From Janthinobacterium sp. J1-1 (GTDB lineage Bacteria > Pseudomonadota > Gammaproteobacteria > Burkholderiales > Burkholderiaceae_D): a stretch of DNA of 64,000 bases. Position numbers and translations under genes: made by a program. This document shows positions 10,110-21,011 of the stretch, piece by piece. The notes beneath the pieces are model-generated. The model did not search any database and was not told the DNA's origin. It worked only from the letters and a program-made list of their open reading frames with translations. The stretch lies in assembly GCF_030944405.1 (NCBI RefSeq), contig NZ_CP132339.1:2418001-2482000 (forward strand). Reading direction: 5' to 3'. Numbering within the stretch: position 1 is the first letter of the stretch; each line of letters opens with the position of its first letter.

Positions 10110-11321
10110 TTATTTATTCATGAGGGTCCAGTAGCGGGCCAGGTCAGCGGCGCCATCGGTGCCCTTGACGGTTTTCAATGCCGTGTTGGCATTGGCTTTC
10201 TTGCCGGCGTGGATGTAAGCGATGCCCAGGTGCAGCTTGGCTTCTTCCGGATACTTGGCGGTGCCCAGTTTCACGGCGTCGTTCATCAGGCCCAGGCCCT
10301 TGTCGGCCTGGCCGTCGTAGACCAAGGCAAAGCCCAGCTTGCTCAAGCTGTCGGCGTCCTTGTTCTTGACGTATTCGGCTTCCGACTTGGCGGCGTTGGC
10401 TTTCAGATCGGCCTGGGTTTTCAGGGCCAGGTCTTTCAGGCGCTGGTGACGGGCGGCATCGGCGCCGGTGCCCAGCACGCCTTTTTTGTAACCCTGGTCG
10501 ATGATGCTCAAGGCTTCACCCGGATTGGCTGCCTGCAGTGCCAACTGGCTGATTTCCATGTATTCGGATGGCTTGGTGAACAGGCCGTTGGCCAGGCGCA
10601 GGCGCTGCACGTCCAGGCCCAGGCGCTGCGAGAAACCCGGTTTGCCCGATACGCGGTTCAGCAGGTCGGCCCAGTAGCTCGCTTTCGGATAGCTGGCAGC
10701 CAGTTTTTCCAGGGTCGACACATAGCCGGCCTTGTCACCTTGTTTCAGCTGGATATTGGCCAGCATTTGCAGGCTTGCTTCCGAGTTGCCGCCTTTTGCC
10801 TGCAGCTCTTTTGCCGCTTCGGCGTAGTTGCCGCTCGAGTAGTAGGCCTGGATCAGGTATTCGCGGGTCTGTGGATCTTCGCGGTCTTTCAGCGAGCGCT
10901 TGAACCAGGTAATGGCGTTCGGCCAGTCCTTGGCGCGGTAGTACATGCCGGCCAGGCCTTGCGTGAATTTCGGTGCTTCGGCGGCGCTCAGGCGGCCGGA
11001 ATTGATGACGGCTTCAAAAGCCTTGATGGCGGCGCCGTTATCGCCGGCGCCAGCGGCGGCCGAGGCGCGCACGCGTTCGATCTGGTAGCTCTCAAAGGCG
11101 GTCTTGCCGCTGACGTTGTCAGCTTCGCGCAGCTTGGCCAACGCTTCCTTGTTTTTGCCGGCGCTCGTGAGTCGTTGTGCTTCTTGCAGTGGCTTGCCCA
11201 CTTCGGCGCGCACGGTGTCGGCGGCATATGCGAGCGAACCCAGGCCGATGACGGGAGTTGCTGCGGTAAAACCGATAGCGGCCATGACGAGGCCGAGATG
11301 AGCGAGACGAAACTTGGACAT
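10110..11321 (-). CDS. Secreted tetratricopeptide-repeat protein of the TonB cluster
   Basis: The 403-residue protein has an N-terminal signal peptide (to about residue 34, ending LAYAAD) and then helical repeats of TPR type. Examples are ALAKLREADNVSGKTAFESYQIERVRA, GLAGMYYRAKDWPNAITWFKRSL and EYLIQAYYSSGNYAEAAKELQ, with Ala/Gly/Tyr spacing typical of TPR helices. No enzymatic motif is visible. It is the last gene after tonB-exbB-exbD-exbD and is followed by a strong terminator. I infer a periplasmic scaffold working with the TonB motor; which receptor it serves cannot be told. Confidence 0.8.
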   Translation of the reverse strand: MSKFRLAHLGLVMAAIGFTAATPVIGLGSLAYAADTVRAEVGKPLQEAQRLTSAGKNKEALAKLREADNVSGKTAFESYQIERVRASAAAGAGDNGAAIKAFEAVINSGRLSAAEAPKFTQGLAGMYYRAKDWPNAITWFKRSLKDREDPQTREYLIQAYYSSGNYAEAAKELQAKGGNSEASLQMLANIQLKQGDKAGYVSTLEKLAASYPKASYWADLLNRVSGKPGFSQRLGLDVQRLRLANGLFTKPSEYMEISQLALQAANPGEALSIIDQGYKKGVLGTGADAARHQRLKDLALKTQADLKANAAKSEAEYVKNKDADSLSKLGFALVYDGQADKGLGLMNDAVKLGTAKYPEEAKLHLGIAYIHAGKKANANTALKTVKGTDGAADLARYWTLMNK

Positions 11322-11399
11322 GAGAAAGTCTTTCTGTAAAAAGCGAATAGGCAGGATGGCCTGCCTATTCGGATGTAAAGAGAACCTGATTGCTGTAGC

Positions 11400-11831
11400 T
11401 TACTGGAATTGCTCGTTACCGACCAGACCGATTTTAGTCACGCCCAGACGCTGCGCCGTTGCCATGACACCGGCGACGACCTTGTATTCCACCAGCTTGT
11501 TCGGACGCAGATGCACTTCCGGCTGGTCTGCTTGCGCAGCAACGTTGTTCAGCTTGACTTCCAGTGAGGCACGGTCAGGAACGACCTGATTGTCCCACAA
11601 GATGGTGCCGTCAAAATCGACATCGATCGTGACGACCACTGGTTCCGTAGTCGGTGGCGGCGGGGTGCCGACCGGCATGTTCAGGTTCACCGAGTGGTTT
11701 TGTTTTGGAATCGTAATGATCAACATGATAATCAGCACCAACATCACATCGATGAGGGGCGTCATGTTCAGTTCCATCATTGGTTCCGGATCCGCGCCTG
11801 CTGCGCTTCCCGAACCGACATTCATACTCAT
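11400..11831 (-). CDS. exbD: ExbD/TolR family biopolymer transport protein (second copy)
   Basis: The 143-residue protein has a short cytoplasmic N-terminus, one membrane segment (MTPLIDVMLVLIIMLIITIP) with the conserved membrane Asp needed for proton use, and a periplasmic domain ending GVTKIGLVGNEQFQ. A proline/threonine stretch (PVGTPPPPTTEP) follows the helix. The start MSMNVGSG is chosen because AGGAAA lies about 8 bases upstream; 18 further in-frame codons reach back without a ribosome site. The first ExbD lies 105 bases upstream. Together with ExbB and TonB it should energise outer-membrane receptors. Confidence 0.92.
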   Translation of the reverse strand: MSMNVGSGSAAGADPEPMMELNMTPLIDVMLVLIIMLIITIPKQNHSVNLNMPVGTPPPPTTEPVVVTIDVDFDGTILWDNQVVPDRASLEVKLNNVAAQADQPEVHLRPNKLVEYKVVAGVMATAQRLGVTKIGLVGNEQFQ

Positions 11832-11936
11832 AGTGTTTCCTTTAAGAAGTCCAACGAAGCACCGGGCGCAACTGCCGCCCGGCAAGCTCCTGACTGAAGC
11901 GCCCCGTTATCGCCAGGACGCTGCAATCAGTCGCTA

Positions 11937-12365
11937 TCAGCTCTTGTCAGGTGGTTCGGTGATGAAGCCGACCTTCTGAATCCCGGCACGTTGGGTCGTG
12001 AAGATCACTCGGCCGATCGATTCGTAGCGTGCTTCCTGGTCGCCACGAACGTGTACTTCCGGCTGAGGTAGTTTCACTGCTTCAACTTTAAGATAATCGA
12101 ACAGTTCGTTCGTGTCTTTCAGTCTGGTCTGGCCCAGGTAAATCTCGCCGTCCTTGTTAACCACGATGTTAACGTTTTGCGGCTTGCTTTGAAGGGCTTG
12201 GTTGGCCTCAATCGGCAGATCGATTTTCTGCAGCTTGAGAACAACCGGACTGGTGATCAAGAAAATGATCAGCAAAACCAACATGATGTCGACGAGCGGC
12301 GTCGTGTTGATTTCTGACATTACTTGATCTTCATCTCCGCTGTCGGAGCCGACGGACATCGACAT
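11937..12365 (-). CDS. exbD: ExbD/TolR family biopolymer transport protein (first copy)
   Basis: The 142-residue ExbD-like protein has N-terminal acidic residues (SDSGDEDQVMSEIN) and a single transmembrane helix (TTPLVDIMLVLLIIFLITSP) containing the conserved Asp. The periplasmic domain contains VNIVVNKDGEIYLGQ and the family-type C-terminus IQKVGFITEPP. It starts 5 bases after the exbB stop, so it is part of the same operon. It differs clearly from the second ExbD, which suggests a heteromeric ExbD pair or two motor versions. Confidence 0.93.
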   Translation of the reverse strand: MSMSVGSDSGDEDQVMSEINTTPLVDIMLVLLIIFLITSPVVLKLQKIDLPIEANQALQSKPQNVNIVVNKDGEIYLGQTRLKDTNELFDYLKVEAVKLPQPEVHVRGDQEARYESIGRVIFTTQRAGIQKVGFITEPPDKS

Positions 12366-12370
12366 GATTC

Positions 12371-13300
12371 TTATCCGATCTTTTTAGCGCCGGCAGCACG
12401 GCCAGCTTCGCTGGTCGACATGGCGCCGGAAACCAGAACCGAGTGTACGTCGGCGCTGAACGAGCGGATGTCTTCCATAGCGGTTTTGTTACGACGAACC
12501 AACCAGTTGTAACCCAGAACGGCAGGCACGGCGACCAGCAGACCAAACGCGGTCATGATCAGTGCTTCACCAACTGGACCTGCAACTTTGTCGATCGAGG
12601 CGTTACCGGTCATGCCGATGGCGGTCAGCGCGCCGTAGATACCCCAAACGGTACCGAACAGACCGATGAACGGTGCGGTCGAACCAACGGTTGCCAGGAA
12701 CGACAGGCCATCTTGCAGACGCGACTGGACTTTGTCCGAAGCGCGCTGGATCGACATCGTCACCCAGGTCGACAGATCGATTTGTTCCAGCAGGGCGCCG
12801 TCGTGGTGAGCGGTTGCCTTGGTGCCCGATTCAGCGATGAAGCGGAATGGCGAGCCTTCGGCCAGGGTAGCCGAACCGGCAGCGATCGAAGGTGCTTTCC
12901 AGAATTTGGCAGCGGTTTCTTTCGCTTGCTTGAAGATCTTCATCTGATCCAGCAGTTTGGTGATGATGATGTACCAGCTGCCGATCGACATGATGGCCAG
13001 GATGATCAGGGTGGCGCGTGGCACGAAGCCGCCGTCCCACACAGCCGACAGGCCGAACGGGTTGTGCACTTCTTCGGTTTTTGGAGCGGCTGCATCAGCG
13101 GCTGGAGCGGCTGCATCGGCTGCTGGTGCTGCTGCGTCAGCAGCTGGTGCTGGTGCTGCTGCAGCGTCTGCCGCAGGCGCCGTGGCTGCTGCCGAAGCTG
13201 GCGCGTCCGCGAATGCTGGAGCTGCTACCAGGGCGGTAGTAGCGGTAACGGACAACAGAACCGCGGCAAAAAATGCGGACAAACGGGTATTCTTAAACAT
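12371..13300 (-). CDS. exbB: ExbB-type proton channel protein with signal peptide and Ala/Pro repeat
   Basis: The 309-residue protein carries a cleavable-looking signal peptide (to about residue 32, AFADA). A low-complexity Ala/Asp/Pro segment (about 33-75) repeats AADAAAP several times. The MotA/TolQ/ExbB domain follows, with a first helix near 93-115 (TLIILAIMSIGSWYIIITKLL) and the conserved block FLATVGSTAPFIGLFGTVWGIYGAL. The last helix is ALIMTAFGLLVAVPAVLGYNWLVRR. It forms the proton-driven motor with ExbD and TonB. Signal peptide plus linker makes it longer than the roughly 240-residue E. coli ExbB. Confidence 0.93.
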   Translation of the reverse strand: MFKNTRLSAFFAAVLLSVTATTALVAAPAFADAPASAAATAPAADAAAAPAPAADAAAPAADAAAPAADAAAPKTEEVHNPFGLSAVWDGGFVPRATLIILAIMSIGSWYIIITKLLDQMKIFKQAKETAAKFWKAPSIAAGSATLAEGSPFRFIAESGTKATAHHDGALLEQIDLSTWVTMSIQRASDKVQSRLQDGLSFLATVGSTAPFIGLFGTVWGIYGALTAIGMTGNASIDKVAGPVGEALIMTAFGLLVAVPAVLGYNWLVRRNKTAMEDIRSFSADVHSVLVSGAMSTSEAGRAAGAKKIG

Positions 13301-13386
13301 GCTTCCTCCAAAATTAAAAATAACAGATCGCTGAACGTGATGACAACGAAATCATGGTGTGAGACAGCGGGTAGCTGTCTCGGGTT

Positions 13387-14049
13387 TTAATCCAGCGACC
13401 AAACGTATTGCATTTGCTGCCAGCCTTGTTCCGGCTTGCCGTCCACCGTTGCTGGCTTGAACGTGCAGCGGCTGATGCCTGTTACTGCGGCTTTGTCCAG
13501 ATCGCGGAAGCCGCTCGACTTCACGATCTTCGAATCGGCGACCTTGCCATCGACGCCAATCAGGAACGACAGTGTCACGACACCGGTTTCCTCATTGCGC
13601 TGCGACGACTTCGGATAAGCCGGCTTCTCGCAGACGCTGAAGTCAACCACCGCTGCGGTACGCACCGATTTGGCTGGTCCAGGAGGAGCGGCTGGCGCAG
13701 GCTGTGCAGGCGGCGCTGGCGGTGCCAGTACATTGGTGGCTGGCTTCACCTGGGTGGTGTTGGCAATCACGTTCTGTGGCGGCGGCGGCTGCTGCACGTT
13801 CACCTCGACTGGCGGAATGAATGGCGGCGGTGGCGCTTTCATTTCTGGCGGCGGTGGTGGCGGTGGAAGATCCTTCGGTGGAGGCGGTTTCACTTCCTCG
13901 ATAATCTTGGTTTCAACCGGGTCCATCATTTTGGTGACCAAGCGCTTGCCCAAGCCCGTCGCAATCCCGTAAGCCGCGAGAACGTGCAGCAGGACAACGA
14001 TCGTGATGCCTGTGTAGTTCTTGGGACTTTTCTCGTTCGAAAAATTCAT
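13387..14049 (-). CDS. tonB: TonB energy-transducing protein
   Basis: The 220-residue protein spans the periplasm to drive TonB-dependent receptors. It has a cytoplasmic N-terminus, one anchor helix (TGITIVVLLHVLAAYGIATGL, about 13-33), and a proline-rich spacer (KPPPPKDLPPPPPPPEMKAPPPP and following, about 52-125). The C-terminal TonB fold holds EETGVVTLSFLIGVDGKVADSKIVKSSGFRDLDKAA and ends MQYVWSLD. The start MNFSNEKS follows GGAGAAAG; upstream codons in frame are not needed. It heads the operon tonB-exbB-exbD-exbD-TPR. Two Cys residues (near 144 and 194) sit in the C-terminal domain. Confidence 0.94.
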   Translation of the reverse strand: MNFSNEKSPKNYTGITIVVLLHVLAAYGIATGLGKRLVTKMMDPVETKIIEEVKPPPPKDLPPPPPPPEMKAPPPPFIPPVEVNVQQPPPPQNVIANTTQVKPATNVLAPPAPPAQPAPAAPPGPAKSVRTAAVVDFSVCEKPAYPKSSQRNEETGVVTLSFLIGVDGKVADSKIVKSSGFRDLDKAAVTGISRCTFKPATVDGKPEQGWQQMQYVWSLD

Positions 14050-14138
14050 GCCTGCTTTCTCCAAATACCATCTCTTGTCTTGCAACTGAACCCCAAAATG
14101 ACGACACAAAGCTCCAGCCGTATCCGGGACGTCGCCGA

Positions 14139-14167
14139 ATTATACATACGAATTCTTTATTTTACAC
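14139..14167 (-). promoter_or_regulatory. Probable promoter of the tonB operon
   Basis: A perfect TATAAT lies at 14139-14144 read on the minus strand, about 90 bases upstream of the tonB ATG. The -35 region at 17-base spacing (TGTGTA-like) is a weak match. No convincing Fur box was seen around it. Confidence 0.5.
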
Positions 14168-14573
14168 AGATTTTTAACGCCTAAAACCGGTTAAATTTTC
14201 CCACCTTTTGCGCCCTGAAAACGTACTTGCTTATGCCATCTTTGCACGCTTTCGGACATAAAAAAAGGCGGTCTTATCGGTTTTCTACAGCCGTTTGGGC
14301 CTACCACGGCTAAGTTCTCCCATGTGTCGATATGGCAGAATTATATTTTGCGTTATTGAATATGGAAACCGCTAAATTTGGATCAAATTCTTTCTTCGGA
14401 GTAACTTTTTACTCCTGAACCAGACCACTTTACCTTATCGCTGCACCAGGGCGGTGCGAATCGGCCTCGCCCAGGGCAAATTGGCGTGCCAATACGGCGG
14501 TTTTCGAGGCCGCCAGGCCATACGGAATTGTGATGTAGCCATAGCGCGCGCTTATCTTTATACCCAAATCGTG
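14145..14573. other. Intergenic gap between the TonB and spoVR units
   Basis: No gene is seen in these roughly 430 bases. The stretch is AT-richer than its flanks. It contains a small perfect hairpin (GGAGTAA 14398-14404 with TTACTCC 14409-14415) but no clear T-run, so a terminator for the spoVR unit is not demonstrated. Confidence 0.5.
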
Positions 14574-16166
14574 TTACGGGCGCATGACGGCATCGTCGCG
14601 GCGGTTGCGTTTTTCACGCCGGCAATTCAGCGTGCCCAGCACCATGCCCTGCGGATCGACCGTATCGAGATGCACGTCGAAGCCCCACAGGCGCGCCACG
14701 TGTTTCAATACCTCCGTTGCCTGCTGGTTCAGGGGGCGGCGCAGGAATTGCGTGTGGCGCAAGGTCAGGGCGCGGTCGTCGCGCGTGTTGACCGACCACA
14801 CCTGGATATTCGGTTCGCGGTTGCCCAGGTTGTATTGCTCGGCCAGCTGCTGGCGCACATAGCGGTAGCCGGCCTCGTCGTGGATGGCGGAGATGGCCAG
14901 CTTTTCATTCTTGTCGTCGTCGAGCACGGCAAAGAAGTGGAACTCGCGGATCAGGCGCGGCGACAGGTATTGGGCAATGAAGCTTTCATCCTTGAAATTG
15001 CGCATGGCAAAGTCCAGGCTCTTGCGCCAATCGCTGCCGGCCAGGTCGGGAAACCAGGCGCGGTCTTCGTCGGTCGGATGCTCGCAGATGCGGCGGATGT
15101 CGCTCATCATGGCAAAGCCCAGCGCATACGGATTGATGCCGCTGTAATACGGGCTGTCGATCGGCGGCTGGTACACCACGTTGGTATGGCTTTTCAGGAA
15201 CTCCATCATGAAGCCGTCGCCGACCACGCCTTCGTCATACAGCTGGTTCAGGATGGTGTAGTGCCAGAAGGTGGCCCAGCCTTCGTTCATCACCTGGGTC
15301 TGGCGTTGCGGATAGAAGTACTGGGAAATCTTGCGCACGATGCGCACCATCTCGCGCTGCCACGGTTCCAGCAGCGGCGCGTACTTCTCGATAAAGTACA
15401 GCAGGTTTTCCTCGGGCTCGGGCGGGAAGCGCGGCGCGGCCTTGCGCTGCTCGTCCTCGTCGTCCTCTTCGTCGCGGCGCGGCAGGGTGCGCCACAGCTG
15501 GTTGATCTGCGACTGCACGTATTCTTCGCGTTCTTTCTGGCGCGCATATTCTTTCGCCATCGACAGCTTGGCCGGGCGCTTGTAGCGGTCCACGCCATAG
15601 TTCTGGATCGCATGGCAGGAGTCGAGCAGCAATTCCACCGCGTCCACGCCATGGCGCTGTTCGCATTCGGCAATGTAGTTCTTGGCAAACACCATGTAAT
15701 CGATGATGGCGTCCGCATCGGTCCAGGCGCGGAACAGGTAATTGCCCTTGAAGAAGGAATTGTGGCCATAGGCCGCGTGCGCGATCACCAGCGACTGCAT
15801 GGTCAGGCTGTTTTCCTCCATCAGGTAGGCGATGCACGGGTTCGAGTTGATGACGATCTCGTAGGCCAGGCCCATCTGGCCGCGCTTGTAGCTCTTCTCG
15901 GTCGACAGAAAATGCTTGCCGAACGACCAGTGGTTGTACGACACCGGCATGCCGACCGAGGTGTAGGCATCCATCATCTGCTCGGCCGTGATCACTTCCA
16001 GCTGGTTGGGATAGGTGTCCAGGCCGAACTGTTTGGCCACGCGCCGGATTTCCTCGTGGATCTGCTCGATCAGTTCAAACGTCCATTCGGATTGTTCGGG
16101 CAGGGCGTTCGGGTGGCGGAGGCGGACGAAGGGTTCGGCATGCGGGGTGGCGGCGCTGGTCATCAT
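14574..16166 (-). CDS. SpoVR family protein (YcgB-like)
   Basis: The 530-residue protein matches the SpoVR/YcgB family in length and sequence. Blocks include NHWSFGKHFLSTEKSYKRGQMGLAYEIVINSNPCIAYLMEEN, AHAAYGHNSFFKGNYLF, NEGWATFWHYTILNQLYDEG, NPYALGF and the C-terminal domain with LTLRHTQFLRRPL. An acidic low-complexity stretch (RRDEEDDEDEQRK) lies in the middle. Molecular function is unresolved; the family is linked to spore cortex in Bacillus and to stress in Gram-negatives. ATGATGA at 16163-16166 overlaps the yeaH stop, so the start may be either of two adjacent ATGs. It is the third gene of prkA-yeaH-spoVR. Confidence 0.92.
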   Translation of the reverse strand: MMTSAATPHAEPFVRLRHPNALPEQSEWTFELIEQIHEEIRRVAKQFGLDTYPNQLEVITAEQMMDAYTSVGMPVSYNHWSFGKHFLSTEKSYKRGQMGLAYEIVINSNPCIAYLMEENSLTMQSLVIAHAAYGHNSFFKGNYLFRAWTDADAIIDYMVFAKNYIAECEQRHGVDAVELLLDSCHAIQNYGVDRYKRPAKLSMAKEYARQKEREEYVQSQINQLWRTLPRRDEEDDEDEQRKAAPRFPPEPEENLLYFIEKYAPLLEPWQREMVRIVRKISQYFYPQRQTQVMNEGWATFWHYTILNQLYDEGVVGDGFMMEFLKSHTNVVYQPPIDSPYYSGINPYALGFAMMSDIRRICEHPTDEDRAWFPDLAGSDWRKSLDFAMRNFKDESFIAQYLSPRLIREFHFFAVLDDDKNEKLAISAIHDEAGYRYVRQQLAEQYNLGNREPNIQVWSVNTRDDRALTLRHTQFLRRPLNQQATEVLKHVARLWGFDVHLDTVDPQGMVLGTLNCRREKRNRRDDAVMRP

Positions 16167-17431
16167 TTCACCTGTTTCTTGAACAGTTCGCGGAAGACCG
16201 GATAGATATCGGCCGGCGTGACGATCTTTTGCATGGCGAAATGGGCGTGGTGGTCGAGCACGCCCGCATATTGTTCCCACAGGTTCTGCTGCGGGCCGTC
16301 GGTGATTTCGACGTAGGTGTAGTACTGCACCTTGGGCATGATGGTGTTGATCAGCAACTGGCGGCACAGCACGGAATCGTTGTCCCAGTTGTCGCCGTCC
16401 GACGCCTGCGCCACATAGCTGTTCCACTGGCCGCCGCCGTAGCGCTCTTCTATTATAGTGTTGAGCAAATTGAGGGCCGACGACACCACCGTGCCGCCCG
16501 ATTCGCGCGAGTTGAAGAAATCGTGCTCGTCGACCTCGGACGCGGCCGTATGGTGGCGGATAAAGACCACGTCGATCTTGTCGTAGGCGCGCTTGAGGAA
16601 CAGATACAGCAGGATGAAAAAGCGCTTGGCCGTATCCTTGCGCGATTCATCCATCGAGCCCGAGACGTCCATGATGCAGAACATCACCGCCTGCGTCATC
16701 GGCTTGGGCACCTTGATGCGGTTGCTGTAGCGCAGGTCGAACGGGTCGATAAAGGGAATCGCCAGCAGGCGCGTGTGCAGGTGGTGGATCAGCCGGCGCA
16801 ATTCGATCACGTCGCCGTCTTCCTCCGACACGCCGTCCTGGAGCATCTGCGCCAGCTGTTCCTCGGCCAGCGCCAGCTGCTTGCGCGAGCCGCCGCCGAC
16901 GGCGATGCGCCGGCCCAGTGCGCCGCGCAGCGAGCGCAGCACATGAATATTCGATGGCGTGCCCGACATATTGTAGCCGGCGCGCTGGTTCTTCAATTCG
17001 GTGGTGGCCGTCAGCTGGGTCTTCACCATGTGCGGCAATTCCAGGTCTTCAAAGAAGAAGTTCATGAATTCTTCGCGCGACAGCTCGAAGATGAAATCGT
17101 CTTCGCTGGTCTCCTCGCTGTTGCCGGCCTTGCCGCGGCCACTGCCGCCGCCGCCCTTGGGCCGGGCGATCTGGTCGCCCTTCAGGTATTCCTTGTTGCC
17201 GGGATTGACGACTTCCCACACGCCGCCATGCGCGTGGCCAAACGCCGGTTCGCCCACGTCCTTGACGGGGATGGTGACCTTTTCGCCATTCTCGACATCC
17301 GTGATCGAGCGCCCCTTGATGGCGCGCCCCACGGCATCCTTGATCTGGCCCTTGTAGCGCCGCAAGAAACGCTCGCGGTTGACGGCGGACTTGTTCTTGC
17401 TTTGCAAGCGCCTGTCGATGAGGTAAGTCAA
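16163..17431 (-). CDS. yeaH: UPF0229/DUF444 family protein with von Willebrand A domain (YeaH)
   Basis: The 422-residue protein begins with the family signature MTYLIDRRLQSKNKSAVNRERFLRRYK. A Gly-rich linker (about 92-100) follows, and a VWA-type domain carries the metal-site motif DVSGSM (255-260). Later blocks are HHTAASEVDEHDFF and ESGGTVVSSALNL. In E. coli the orthologue is co-transcribed with the PrkA-like kinase YeaG and linked to nitrogen and stress adaptation. Here the same order continues into spoVR. Its biochemical role is not established. Confidence 0.93.
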   Translation of the reverse strand: MTYLIDRRLQSKNKSAVNRERFLRRYKGQIKDAVGRAIKGRSITDVENGEKVTIPVKDVGEPAFGHAHGGVWEVVNPGNKEYLKGDQIARPKGGGGSGRGKAGNSEETSEDDFIFELSREEFMNFFFEDLELPHMVKTQLTATTELKNQRAGYNMSGTPSNIHVLRSLRGALGRRIAVGGGSRKQLALAEEQLAQMLQDGVSEEDGDVIELRRLIHHLHTRLLAIPFIDPFDLRYSNRIKVPKPMTQAVMFCIMDVSGSMDESRKDTAKRFFILLYLFLKRAYDKIDVVFIRHHTAASEVDEHDFFNSRESGGTVVSSALNLLNTIIEERYGGGQWNSYVAQASDGDNWDNDSVLCRQLLINTIMPKVQYYTYVEITDGPQQNLWEQYAGVLDHHAHFAMQKIVTPADIYPVFRELFKKQVK

Positions 17432-17489
17432 AGCGTGCCTCCTTCACTTGTCTTGCGCGCCGGGCCGAAGCCGGCGCGCCCCGCTGCCG

Positions 17490-19412
17490 CTAGGACGACT
17501 TGCGTACGCGCAAGTACCACTCGCATAACAGGCGGACCTGCTTGGCCGTATAGCCTTTTTCCACCATGCGTGCCACGAAGTCGGCGTGCTTGTTGGCATC
17601 GTCGGCGCTGGCCTTGGCATTGAATGAGATCACCGGCAGCAAGTCTTCCGTATTCGAGAACATTTTCTTTTCGATCACGGTGCGGAATTTTTCGTAGCTG
17701 GTCCAGGCCGGATTCTTGCCGCCGTTCGAGGCGCGCGCCCGCAAGCCGAAATTGACGATCTCATTGCGGAAATCCTTGGGATTCGAAATGCCGGCCGGCT
17801 TCTCGATCTTTTCCAGCTCGTTGTTCAGCGATTCGCGGTCGAAACTTTCGCCGGTGTCCGGATCGCGGTATTCCTGGTCCTGTATCCAGAAGTCGGCGAA
17901 GGTCACATAGCGGTCGAAGATGTTCTGGCCGTATTCGGAATAGCTTTCCAGGTAGGCCGTCTGGATTTCCTTGCCGATGAATTCCACGTAGCGCTGCGCC
18001 AGGTGTTCTTTAATATACGAGAAGTAGCGCTGTTCCAGCTCCGACGAAAACTGTTCGCGTTCGACCTGCTGCTCCAGCACATATAAGAGGTGCACCGGAT
18101 TGGCCGCCACTTCGGAATTGTCGAAGTTGAAGACTTTTGAGAGGATCTTGAAGGCGAAGCGCGTCGACAAGCCGTTCATGCCTTCGTCGACGCCGGCATA
18201 GTCGACATACTCGTGCATCGACTTGGCCTTCGGGTCGGTATCCTTGAGGTTCTCGCCGTCGTACACCAGCATCTTGGAAAAGATGCTGGAATTCTCGGGG
18301 TCTTTCAGGCGCGACAGGATGGCGAACTGCGCCATCATGCGCAGGGTGCCGGGTGCGCACGGCGCTTTTTCCAGCGAGGAATTGGCCACCAGCTTGTCGT
18401 AGATCTTGATTTCGTCGGACACGCGCAGGCAGTACGGCACCTTGACGATATAGATACGGTCGAGGAAGGCCTCGTTGTTGCGGTTGTTTTTGAATGTCTT
18501 CCATTCCGATTCGTTCGAGTGCGCCAGGATGATGCCGTCGAACGGTATTGCGCCAAAGCCCTCGGTGCCCTTGTAATTGCCCTCTTGGGTGGCGGTCAGC
18601 AGGGGGTGCAGCACCTTGATCGGCGCCTTGAACATCTCGACGAACTCCATCAGGCCCTGGTTGGCCAGGCACAGGCCGCCCGAATAGCTGTAGGCGTCCG
18701 GGTCGTCCTGGGCATAGTCTTCCAGCTTGCGGATATCGACCTTGCCGACCAGCGAGGAAATATCCTGGTTGTTCTCGTCGCCCGGTTCGGTCTTCGAGAT
18801 GGCGATCTGTTTCAGCACCGATGGATAACGCTTGACGACGCGGAACTGGTTGATGTCGCCATTGAATTCATGCAGGCGCTTGACGGCCCACGGGCTGGGG
18901 ATATTGCGCAGGTAGCGGCGCGGAATGCCGTAGTCTTCCTCGAGGATGGTGCCGTCCTCTTCCTCGTTGAACAGGCCCAGCGGCGACTCGTTGACGGGCG
19001 AGCCTTTCAGGCAATAGAAGGGCACGTGTTCCATCAGCGACTTGAGCTTTTCGGCGATCGACGATTTGCCGCCGCCGACCGGTCCCAGCAAGTACAGGAT
19101 CTGCTTGCGCTCTTCCAGGCCTTGCGCGGCGTGGCGGAAATACGAGACCACCTGCTCGATCACTTCCTCGGTGCCGTAGAAGTCGCGGAAGGCGGGGTAG
19201 ATCTTGATCACCTTGTTGGCGAAGATGCGCGACAGCCGCGTGTCGTTGCGCGTGTCGATCAGTTGCGGCTCGCCGATGGCCGCCAGCATGCGTTCGGGCG
19301 CGCTGGCGTAGGTCAGCTTGTCCTTCTTGCACAGGGCCAGGTATTCGGTGAGCGACATTTCCTCTTCACGGGTGCGCTCGTAGCGTGCTGCGTAGTTATC
19401 AAAAATGGTCAT
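17490..19412 (-). CDS. prkA: PrkA-type serine protein kinase (YeaG)
   Basis: The 640-residue protein has an AAA-like N-terminal half with Walker A GPVGGGKSS (110-118). The C-terminal half corresponds to the PrkA kinase domain (SFDRESLNNELEKIEKPAGISNPKDFRNEIVNF). The start MTIFDNYAARYERTREEE is set at the ATG 7 bases after AGGAC; an in-frame TTG two codons earlier is less likely. It is the first gene of the prkA-yeaH-spoVR unit, 58 bases before yeaH. A sigma70-type promoter lies about 250 bases upstream, leaving a long leader. Confidence 0.95.
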   Translation of the reverse strand: MTIFDNYAARYERTREEEMSLTEYLALCKKDKLTYASAPERMLAAIGEPQLIDTRNDTRLSRIFANKVIKIYPAFRDFYGTEEVIEQVVSYFRHAAQGLEERKQILYLLGPVGGGKSSIAEKLKSLMEHVPFYCLKGSPVNESPLGLFNEEEDGTILEEDYGIPRRYLRNIPSPWAVKRLHEFNGDINQFRVVKRYPSVLKQIAISKTEPGDENNQDISSLVGKVDIRKLEDYAQDDPDAYSYSGGLCLANQGLMEFVEMFKAPIKVLHPLLTATQEGNYKGTEGFGAIPFDGIILAHSNESEWKTFKNNRNNEAFLDRIYIVKVPYCLRVSDEIKIYDKLVANSSLEKAPCAPGTLRMMAQFAILSRLKDPENSSIFSKMLVYDGENLKDTDPKAKSMHEYVDYAGVDEGMNGLSTRFAFKILSKVFNFDNSEVAANPVHLLYVLEQQVEREQFSSELEQRYFSYIKEHLAQRYVEFIGKEIQTAYLESYSEYGQNIFDRYVTFADFWIQDQEYRDPDTGESFDRESLNNELEKIEKPAGISNPKDFRNEIVNFGLRARASNGGKNPAWTSYEKFRTVIEKKMFSNTEDLLPVISFNAKASADDANKHADFVARMVEKGYTAKQVRLLCEWYLRVRKSS

Positions 19413-20989
<1,577 letters not shown>

Positions 20990-21011
20990 CCTCGCATAAA
21001 GACCCGCCGCC

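Noticed and set aside
13130..13260. Alanine-coding repeats in exbB as a possible tandem-repeat or mobile element
   Set aside because: The repeats are short, in frame and imperfect, and encode a coherent low-complexity linker.
14398..14415. Hairpin GGAGTAA/TTACTCC as terminator of spoVR
   Set aside because: No T-run follows it on the minus strand, and it is about 160 bases past the stop.
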